6,457 nt of DNA from an uncultured Collinsella sp. Lineage in GTDB: Bacteria; Actinomycetota; Coriobacteriia; Coriobacteriales; Coriobacteriaceae. Below, piece after piece: positions 1 through 4,995 of the stretch (position 1 is the stretch's first letter; each line of letters begins with the position of its first letter). The translations under genes and the position numbers were made by a program. A model generated the notes under the pieces. It was not told the origin of the DNA. It made no database searches and saw nothing but the letters and a program-made list of their open reading frames with translations. The DNA is taken from positions 1-6,457 of the forward strand of contig CAJMBB010000106.1 of NCBI GenBank assembly GCA_905211615.1, written 5' to 3'.

Positions 1-628
1 GGCGGCGGCAGAATCGGTGGCGCCGGCTATGACGGAGTTGGCCGATGTGCTCGAGGCGCGCCATCAGCGTCTGGGTGCCGCGATGGCATCGATGATTGGG
101 TCGGCCCAGGTCGACCTGGAGATGCTCGACCAGCGCGGTCGCCGTGCCTGGGATACCTATACGGCTCGCTTGGGCGATGCGCTCGATGCGGCTGCGTGTC
201 GCCCGTGCCTCAACGACCCAACGTTTATGGTTGAGCGTCGCGAGTCTGAGCTTGCCCTGACGGCCGATCGTTTGTCCGGCGCCATAACGCGTTCGGTTGG
301 GGCATTCCGCTCCAACTTTGAGCGTCTGCCCGAGCGTCTGGTTGCAAGCACCTCGGGGTTCGATGGCAAGCGCCATGCGCTCATGCTTGCGAGCTCCCGT
401 CTGGAGCATCAGGGGCGCACGATGCTCAGCAAGCCAGTGTCCGACCTGGGCCGAGCTGCCGCGTCGCTCGATGCTCTGTCGCCGCTCAAAGTGCTTGCCC
501 GTGGCTATTCCATCGCGTACAGCGATGATGGTGTGGCTACGAGCGTCAAGACCTTTAACCCCGGCGACGCCATCCGCGTGCGCATGGCAGACGGCAAAGT
601 GGCGGCAACGGTCGATACGGTCGAGTAA
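1..628 (+). CDS. xseA: Exodeoxyribonuclease VII large subunit, C-terminal part (5' end outside window)
   Basis: This is the 3' part of the gene for the large, catalytic subunit of exonuclease VII, a cytoplasmic nuclease that degrades single-stranded DNA from either end into oligonucleotides. The frame is already open at base 2, with codons reading AAAESVAPAM before the first possible internal start. The visible 208 codons are therefore a C-terminal fragment, not a gene starting at the GTG at 17. The segment is helix-rich and polar, as expected of the long coiled-coil C-terminal half of XseA. It ends in the family's signature tail: LSPLKVLARGYSIAYSDDG, then a small beta-rich end containing GDAIRVRMADGKV. 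The nuclease and OB-fold parts lie upstream of the window. xseB starts 42 bases after the stop, so the two subunits are probably co-transcribed. Identification is from recognised family motifs and the partner gene. Confidence 0.95.
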   Translation, partial: AAAESVAPAMTELADVLEARHQRLGAAMASMIGSAQVDLEMLDQRGRRAWDTYTARLGDALDAAACRPCLNDPTFMVERRESELALTADRLSGAITRSVGAFRSNFERLPERLVASTSGFDGKRHALMLASSRLEHQGRTMLSKPVSDLGRAAASLDALSPLKVLARGYSIAYSDDGVATSVKTFNPGDAIRVRMADGKVAATVDTVE

Positions 629-670
629 CCCGCGTTTCATAGCGATAAACCTTTAGGAAAGGAAACAGAT

Positions 671-937
671 ATGGCAGAGAAGACCCCGGTCGAGCAGCTT
701 ACGTACAAGCAGGCCTCGCAGGAGCTGGAGCTTATCATTCGCAGCTTGGAGTCGGGCGATATGGAGCTCGAGGAATCGCTCGAGAGCTATACCCGCGGCG
801 TCGAGCTCCTCAAGAGCCTGCGCACCCGCCTGTCCGATGCCGAGCAGAAGGTTTCGGTGCTCCTTAAGGACGTCGACGGCAACGACGTGCTCGCCGACGG
901 CGAAGCCGCCAACACCGACGACAGTCTCTCGTTCTAA
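671..937 (+). CDS. xseB: Exodeoxyribonuclease VII small subunit
   Basis: XseB is the small helical subunit that wraps the coiled coil of XseA to make active exonuclease VII. The 88-residue product is of typical size for the family. It shows the classic pattern: a first helix with YKQASQELELIIRSLESGD, a turn, then LEESLESYTRGVELLKSLR and a second long helix with LSDAEQKVSVL. The tail from about residue 70 is acidic and probably disordered. The ATG follows a purine-rich ribosome binding site (aggaaagg at 655-662). The gene lies directly behind xseA with no terminator between them, which supports one operon. Nothing is odd about the gene. Confidence 0.96.
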   Translation: MAEKTPVEQLTYKQASQELELIIRSLESGDMELEESLESYTRGVELLKSLRTRLSDAEQKVSVLLKDVDGNDVLADGEAANTDDSLSF

Positions 938-944
938 CCATCTC

Positions 945-966
945 GACCAATATAATTACCTTGGTC
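945..966 (+). promoter_or_regulatory. Candidate promoter -10 box inside an inverted repeat, upstream of hinT
   Basis: The short gap between xseB and hinT contains an exact TATAAT hexamer at 951-956, about 30 bases before the hinT ATG. It is flanked by a perfect 6-base inverted repeat, gaccaa (945-950) and ttggtc (961-966), so the hexamer fills most of the 10-base loop. I find no good -35 hexamer at the usual distance and no TG extension, so promoter function is inferred from the -10 box alone. The repeat could be an operator covering the -10 region, a weak hairpin, or chance. Confidence 0.4.
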
Positions 967-985
967 TGTGAGAAAGGAACCAACC

Positions 986-1321
986 ATGTGTGATTGCATC
1001 TTCTGCAAAATTGCCAACCACGAGATCCCCTCGACCGTTGTCTATGAGGACAACCAGGTCATCGCCTTCGACGACCTCAACCCCCAGGCGCCGGTCCATA
1101 CGCTCGTGATCCCCAAGAAGCACTACAGTGACATCGCCGACAACGTGCCGGCTGAGACCATGGGTGCCATGGCTCACGCCATCCAGGAGGTCGCTAAGGC
1201 CAAGGGCTTGGAGGACGGTTTCCGCGTCATCTCCAACAAGGGCGTCAACGCCGGTCAGACCGTCATGCACTTTCACATGCACGTCCTCGGCGGCAAAAAT
1301 CTGGGCGAGAACCTCATCTGA
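986..1321 (+). CDS. hinT: HIT-family (HinT-type) nucleotide hydrolase/phosphoramidase
   Basis: The gene encodes a 111-residue histidine-triad protein. HinT proteins are small cytoplasmic homodimers that hydrolyse purine nucleoside phosphoramidates and aminoacyl-adenylates by way of a nucleotidylated histidine. The triad is plain near the C-terminus: GQTVMHFHMHVLGG, with His95, His97 and His99, of which the central His97 is the expected nucleophile. The N-terminus has CIFCKI (Cys4, Cys7) and VIPKKH (His46), the layout of the zinc-binding subgroup. The core reads VVYEDNQVIAFDDLNPQAP, very like known HinT sequences. I chose the ATG at 986 because aaagga (972-977) lies just upstream and MCDCIFCKI is the standard beginning; an in-frame GTG at 968 would add six residues and leave no binding site. 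The gene follows xseB by 48 bases and may be read from that operon, from its own promoter, or both. Its physiological substrate cannot be told from sequence. Confidence 0.93.
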   Translation: MCDCIFCKIANHEIPSTVVYEDNQVIAFDDLNPQAPVHTLVIPKKHYSDIADNVPAETMGAMAHAIQEVAKAKGLEDGFRVISNKGVNAGQTVMHFHMHVLGGKNLGENLI

Positions 1322-1362
1322 GGACGCACGGCCCGTCGCCTTGGCTGCCTTTGGAGTAACCT

Positions 1363-2253
1363 ATGCAGCTTTCTCAACTCGAATACCTTCAAGCGGTAGC
1401 GAACTGCGGCGGCGTGCGCAAAGCGGCTCGCGCCGTTCACGTGAGCCCACAGGCCGTTTCGTCGGCAATCAAAAAGTTGGAATCTGAGTATCAGATTGTT
1501 TTGCTCGACCGATCGGCGGGGGAGGCAGTTTTGTCTCCGGCGGGCAGAGAATTTGCGCGTCGTGCACGCGTGATCCTGGCACAAGTCGACGATCTCAAAA
1601 AGTACGCTCAATCGAGGGGTGACGGCGTTTCGCCCGATGGACACTTTCGTCTTTACGCCCCCTGCCTTCATGGGCGGGGGCTCCTTTTTGCCGAAAACTG
1701 GTATGACTCGTTTGAACGCTCGCACCCTCAGATTCATCTTGATGTGTGGCATCAGCCAACGGCAACATGCTTTGAATCACTTATACTTGGAATTTCGGAC
1801 GCGGCTATCTCATTCGAGGAACCACGGGACAGCGTCCTTTCTTCAAAATATTTGGGTGAAAAGGAGCTCAAGGTTCTTTCATGCCCAGCGGGTCATCAAT
1901 CTGTGGGCGCCATGACCATTCGCGAGTTACTGGGCGGCAGGCTCGCTGTTCCCATTAATTTGTCACCCTGTCTCAATGCAATCAATCAATGTCCCGAAGC
2001 CCAGCTGGTTAATTTCCGCTTCCGCGATGTCGAATACGGAAACAAGGCGCAGGCTGAGTTTCTTCAAGCCGGGGGATTGATATTGAGTTTTTCTGGGTCC
2101 TCTCTTGCGTCGGATGGATCAGAAGTGAGTGAGTGCTCAATTGAAGGTTCGCGTGATGTAACCTTGCCTATCTACTTTTGCTATCGGCAAAATTCCTGGA
2201 CTGATCGACACCAGACGGTTTTTCTGCACCTATTGCGTCATCTTGCTTCGTGA
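1363..2253 (+). CDS. LysR-type transcriptional regulator
   Basis: The gene encodes a 296-residue LysR-family DNA-binding regulator. The N-terminal winged helix-turn-helix is clear: MQLSQLEYLQAVANCGGVRK, then AARAVHVSPQAVSSAIKKLE as the helix-turn-helix (about residues 18-40), followed by LLDRSAGEAVLSPAGREF for the wing and start of the linker helix. Residues of about 90-294 match the two-lobed effector-binding region in length and in features such as GHFRLYAP and ISDAAISFEEP. The ATG at 1363 has ggag at 1353-1356. The gene begins 41 bases after hinT with no visible terminator. It is followed by a same-strand MFS transporter, and a dyad lies in the gap, so the transporter is the likeliest target, though this is inference. 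The effector is unknown. GC content is lower than in flanking genes: a sampled stretch, 1801-1860, has 29 of 60 G+C. This fits foreign or weakly expressed DNA. Confidence 0.93.
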   Translation: MQLSQLEYLQAVANCGGVRKAARAVHVSPQAVSSAIKKLESEYQIVLLDRSAGEAVLSPAGREFARRARVILAQVDDLKKYAQSRGDGVSPDGHFRLYAPCLHGRGLLFAENWYDSFERSHPQIHLDVWHQPTATCFESLILGISDAAISFEEPRDSVLSSKYLGEKELKVLSCPAGHQSVGAMTIRELLGGRLAVPINLSPCLNAINQCPEAQLVNFRFRDVEYGNKAQAEFLQAGGLILSFSGSSLASDGSEVSECSIEGSRDVTLPIYFCYRQNSWTDRHQTVFLHLLRHLAS

Positions 2254-2266
2254 GATTAATTGGCTT

Positions 2267-2295
2267 CGAGGCATCAAGTGATTATTGACGCCTTG
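2267..2295 (+). promoter_or_regulatory. Imperfect dyad between the LysR-type regulator and the MFS gene; candidate operator
   Basis: A stem of six pairs (cgaggc at 2267-2272 with gccttg at 2290-2295, one G-T), one A-C mismatch, then four pairs (tcaa at 2274-2277, ttga at 2285-2288) encloses a 7-base loop. The inner part has the 4-7-4 spacing often seen in LysR-type binding sites, but its T and A are 13 bases apart, not the usual 11. The right arm overlaps TTGACG (2285-2290), a good -35 match, but no convincing -10 follows. The site lies 14-42 bases after the regulator stop and about 90 bases before the transporter start. No T-run follows, so it is a poor intrinsic terminator. Confidence 0.35.
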
Positions 2296-2372
2296 TAACA
2301 CATAGCTGACAGCTTTGCCCCCATGCTTTTCCAAGATTCCGATTTAGATTGCTGGCTCTTGGAGGGCGGAGC

Positions 2373-3533
2373 ATGAAAAACCGTACGGTTTTGCTTTATA
2401 TGACGTTCGTTTTTCTGTCGAACTTCAGCACCATTTTGTATTTTCTGACGGTTTACCTTGAATTCGTCGGATTCTCGATGGTGGCGATTTCTAGCATGAT
2501 GATTGCATACCAAGTGAGCAAGTTCATTCTTGAGGTTCCTACTGGTTATATTGCTGACAGGTTTGGACGAAAGGTGAGCGGCCTCGTTGGCATTGTGGGA
2601 ATGCTTGGGTACTACGTCGCCCTGCTTCTCGTCCGATCTCCTCTGCTTTTAATCGGTGCGTTTGCTCTCAAGGGTTTTGCCGTTGCATGTGTGAGCGGAT
2701 CCATCGAAGCGATTTACATTGATAGCGTCTCTCAGGACCAACTCGTGAGACTTAATATCGTTGAGCGATTTGTCTTCTATGCGTCTTATGCCCTCTCCGC
2801 TTGTGTGGGCGGTTTCATTTCGTCCGCTGGCGCGTATCTCGTTGGGCTTTCGGTCGATATCATCACAATGGTGCTGACATTGGTTGTCGTTGTCTGTATT
2901 CCTGAAGTGAGAAGAGAGGGCACTGCGGTGTCACCTGATCATGGAATTAGCCCGAAGATGATCGGTGCCGCTATTGCGGGTAATGGTATTCTTCGGTCAG
3001 CGTTCATCATGGACTGTTCTCAGGCATTTGCCTTCGTCGCTCTGGAAGACTTTTTCTCACTGTTGCTTGCCGGCCGCGGAATGAATGCTGTCGCTTCGGG
3101 CGTGACCATTGCGGTCCAGCTCCTTGCCTCCGCCTCCATAGGGTTTATTGTGCCCAGCGTGATTGCTCGTGTCGACAAGGGCCGTTTTGCGCGTATTTGC
3201 GGCATTGTGCGCCTTTCCCTGACTGCTCTGTTTTTGATTCCCTTTACTCCGGTCTGTTTGCTGCCCGTGTTCTATGTGTTGCAGACGGTCGCTTACTCGT
3301 TATTTGCTCCAATTAAATACTCAATTTTTCAAAATGCTGCCGATTCTTCGATGCGCTGTTCATTGATTTCGGTTCAAAGCCAGATGGTGGCGGTGGGTGC
3401 TGTTCTTTTCTATCTGCTCAACGCTGTGTTGAGTAGCGTTGCGGGCATTCGAGTCGTATTGCTTGTTGCGCTCGGGATTTCTTCCCTGGTGTATATCCCC
3501 GCGCTCTTTCGTCTTACAAGTCAAAGGCCATGA
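2373..3533 (+). CDS. Major facilitator superfamily (MFS) transporter, drug-efflux-like
   Basis: The gene encodes a 386-residue integral membrane protein with about 12 hydrophobic segments, at roughly residues 5-29, 36-60, 69-87, 91-117, 134-156, 158-176, 205-233, 240-264, 274-292, 294-311, 331-356 and 358-378. The polar loop between the two halves is at about 177-200. MFS motif A is in the loop after helix 2: EVPTGYIADRFGRK, with Asp62, Arg63, Gly65, Arg66 and Lys67. These features place it among proton-coupled secondary transporters, and the EVPTG lead-in resembles efflux-type members, but the substrate cannot be read from sequence. I chose the ATG at 2373 because ggaggg (2361-2366) sits six bases before it; an in-frame TTG at 2349 lacks such a site. 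It lies downstream of a LysR-type regulator, which probably controls it, and is followed by a hairpin. Codon use is mixed and less GC-rich than in xseAB or ackA. Confidence 0.9.
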   Translation: MKNRTVLLYMTFVFLSNFSTILYFLTVYLEFVGFSMVAISSMMIAYQVSKFILEVPTGYIADRFGRKVSGLVGIVGMLGYYVALLLVRSPLLLIGAFALKGFAVACVSGSIEAIYIDSVSQDQLVRLNIVERFVFYASYALSACVGGFISSAGAYLVGLSVDIITMVLTLVVVVCIPEVRREGTAVSPDHGISPKMIGAAIAGNGILRSAFIMDCSQAFAFVALEDFFSLLLAGRGMNAVASGVTIAVQLLASASIGFIVPSVIARVDKGRFARICGIVRLSLTALFLIPFTPVCLLPVFYVLQTVAYSLFAPIKYSIFQNAADSSMRCSLISVQSQMVAVGAVLFYLLNAVLSSVAGIRVVLLVALGISSLVYIPALFRLTSQRP

Positions 3534-3566
3534 GTATTTAGGCACCGATAACTTATATATCAACGC

Positions 3567-3600
3567 AATAAACCCGAGCGCAAGGGCGTTTGGGTTTATT
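3567..3600 (+). terminator. Hairpin terminator after the MFS gene
   Basis: The arms aataaaccc (3567-3575) and gggtttatt (3592-3600) pair perfectly. The stem then continues inward as gagcgc (3576-3581) with gcgttt (3586-3591), including two G-T pairs, to close on a 4-base loop, aagg. This gives a continuous 15-pair stem 33 bases after the MFS stop and 53 bases before the next start. The 3' arm ends T-rich and is followed by only att, so the U-tract is short. Termination is likely but may be leaky. Confidence 0.65.
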
Positions 3601-3619
3601 ATTGAAGCGTATGTAACCT

Positions 3620-3636
3620 GGCGGCGCCACACCGCC
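3620..3636 (+). promoter_or_regulatory. Small hairpin in the leader of the first acetate kinase gene
   Basis: ggcgg (3620-3624) and ccgcc (3632-3636) form a GC-only 5-base stem with a 7-base loop, ending 17 bases before the ATG and just upstream of the ribosome binding site agggag (3644-3649). It could stabilise the 5' end of the mRNA or modulate translation, or be chance in GC-rich DNA. I could not identify a convincing promoter in the 53 bases between the terminator and the start codon. Confidence 0.25.
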
Positions 3637-3653
3637 TGTTAGTAGGGAGACAC

Positions 3654-4832
3654 ATGAACGTTCTGGTCGTCAACGCAGGATCTTCGACCCTTAAGTATCA
3701 GGTCATCGATACCAAGTCCCACAAGGTGTCCGCAAAGGGCTCCTGCGAGCGCGTCTGCTTTACCGGCGGCACCTTCACCCACGCTGCCAACGGCTCCAAG
3801 AAGGTGACTGAGAACATCGAGTTCCCCGACCACAAGGTCGCCATCGAGGTCGTCCTGAAGGACCTCGAGGCCAACGGCGTCAAGATCGAGGGTATCGGCC
3901 ACCGCATCGTTCAGGGCGGTTGGTACTTTGGCGATTCCTCCCTCGTCGACGAGGACGTCCTCGCCAAGATTCGCGAGGTCGCCCCGCTGGCGCCGCTGCA
4001 CAACAACCCCGAGGCCAACGTTATCGAGTTCTGCCTGGAGCAGTATCCCGATCTGCCCAACGTTACGGTCTACGACACCGCTTTCCACTTCAACATGCCC
4101 GAGGTCGCCAAGACCTACGCCCTTCCCAAGGATGTTTGCGACAAGCTGCACATCCGTAAGTACGGCGCCCACGGCACCAGCTACCGTTACATCTCCAAGA
4201 AGGTCGCCGAGATGACCAACGGCGAGGCCCGCAAGGTCGTCGTGTGCCATATCGGCTCCGGCGCCTCCCTGTGCGCCATCGAGGACGGCAAGTGCATGGA
4301 TACCACTATGGGCCTCACCCCGCTCGACGGTGTCATGATGGGCACCCGCTGCGGCTCCATCGACCCGGCTACCGTGTGCTACCTGCAGCGCGAGGGCGGC
4401 TACACCTTCGACGAGGTCGACGAGATGATGAACAAGAAGTCCGGTCTTTTGGCTGTGACCGGTGGCAAGACCAACGACTGCCGCAACGTCGAGGAGCTCG
4501 CCGCCGCTGGCGACCCCGAGGCTCAGCTCGCCTTCGACATGTTCGTCTACAAGATTGCCGCCAAGGCCGCCGAGATGGCCACTTCCATGTGCGGCATGGA
4601 CACGCTGGTCTTCACCGCCGGCATCGGTGAGCACGCTCCGGCCGTTCGCGCCGGCGTTGCCGACCGTCTGGCCTTTATGGGCGTCAAGATGGACCATGCC
4701 CGCAACGCCCTGCGCGGCGACGGCGCTTGGTGCCTGTCCGCCAAGGATTCCAAGGTCAAGATCTTCGTCATCCCTACGGACGAGGAGTTCATGATCGCTT
4801 CCGACGTCGAGCGCATCGTCAACGGCAAGTAA
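3654..4832 (+). CDS. ackA: Acetate kinase, first of two tandem copies, with altered active-site motifs
   Basis: Acetate kinase transfers phosphate between acetyl phosphate and ADP, making acetate and ATP in fermentation; it is a cytoplasmic enzyme of the ASKHA fold. The 392-residue length is usual. Family landmarks in order are NAGSSTLKY (Asn7), GHRIVQGGW (Arg84), APLHN (His116), DTAFH (Asp141), YGAHGTSY (His173), HIGSGAS (His199), MGTRCGSIDPA (Arg232), FTAGIGEH (323-327) and IPTDEE (Glu377). The core catalytic Asn, Arg, Asp, His and Glu are therefore present. Four motif positions differ from the family norm and from the neighbouring copy: Thr12 for Ser, Tyr177 for the second His of HGTSH, Ser202 for the Asn of HLGNGAS, and His327 for the Asn of GIGEN. 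The gene has a good binding site (agggag), and its codons are strongly biased to C- and G-ending forms, suggesting high expression. pta is not adjacent. Another short-chain acyl substrate is possible. Confidence 0.9.
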   Translation: MNVLVVNAGSSTLKYQVIDTKSHKVSAKGSCERVCFTGGTFTHAANGSKKVTENIEFPDHKVAIEVVLKDLEANGVKIEGIGHRIVQGGWYFGDSSLVDEDVLAKIREVAPLAPLHNNPEANVIEFCLEQYPDLPNVTVYDTAFHFNMPEVAKTYALPKDVCDKLHIRKYGAHGTSYRYISKKVAEMTNGEARKVVVCHIGSGASLCAIEDGKCMDTTMGLTPLDGVMMGTRCGSIDPATVCYLQREGGYTFDEVDEMMNKKSGLLAVTGGKTNDCRNVEELAAAGDPEAQLAFDMFVYKIAAKAAEMATSMCGMDTLVFTAGIGEHAPAVRAGVADRLAFMGVKMDHARNALRGDGAWCLSAKDSKVKIFVIPTDEEFMIASDVERIVNGK

Positions 4833-4844
4833 TTGCAAGAGGGG

Positions 4845-4882
4845 AGGGGACTGGATGGCCTTGTGCCGTTCAGCCCCCTTTT
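4845..4882 (+). terminator. Rho-independent terminator between the two acetate kinase genes
   Basis: The hairpin begins 12 bases after the stop codon. The outer stem is agggg (4845-4849) with cccct (4875-4879). After one A-C mismatch, an inner nine-pair stem forms from ctggatggc (4851-4859) and gccgttcag (4865-4873), two of the pairs being G-T. The loop is cttgt. A T-run follows directly (4879-4882), with further T-rich sequence to 4891. This is a convincing intrinsic terminator and separates the first kinase transcript from the second. Confidence 0.8.
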
Positions 4883-4899
4883 ATGCTCTTTGGGCGAAG

Positions 4900-4991
4900 T
4901 GCTTAATAGATATTTATTGAATTCTGATAACTTCTTATTAAAGGTACGGCCGCCTTATAGGTTTGTCGACCGTACTGTAATCACGAAGGAG
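4900..4991 (+). promoter_or_regulatory. AT-rich leader of the second acetate kinase gene, likely promoter region
   Basis: After the terminator, 4900-4942 has only 8 G+C in 43 bases, very unlike the GC-rich genes either side, and is where a promoter would be expected. Possible boxes include tataac-like and ttatag (4955-4960) sequences, but none pairs with a good -35, so I do not assign hexamers. A 6-base inverted repeat follows: gtacgg (4944-4949) and ccgtac (4970-4975), 20 bases apart, possibly an operator or leader hairpin. The region ends with the ribosome binding site aaggag (4986-4991), four bases before the ATG. Confidence 0.45.
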
Positions 4992-4995
4992 TCTC

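Noticed and set aside
968..985. An upstream GTG start adding six residues to the HinT protein
   Set aside because: The ribosome binding site lies between this GTG and the ATG at 986, and the family normally starts close to the CxxC motif.
2349..2372. An upstream TTG start for the MFS transporter
   Set aside because: The ATG at 2373 has ggaggg at ideal spacing and is followed at once by the first membrane helix; the TTG would place that binding site within the coding region.
3928..4630. Plus-strand out-of-frame open frames inside the first acetate kinase gene, rich in Arg, Pro and Ser
   Set aside because: Low-complexity composition, no ribosome binding sites, and complete overlap with a confident gene.
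3639..4838. A 399-codon minus-strand open frame opposite the first acetate kinase gene
   Set aside because: It is an antisense shadow produced by GC-rich codon bias; its composition is Val-, Leu-, Gly- and Asp-rich with no motif, while the plus strand encodes an unmistakable acetate kinase.
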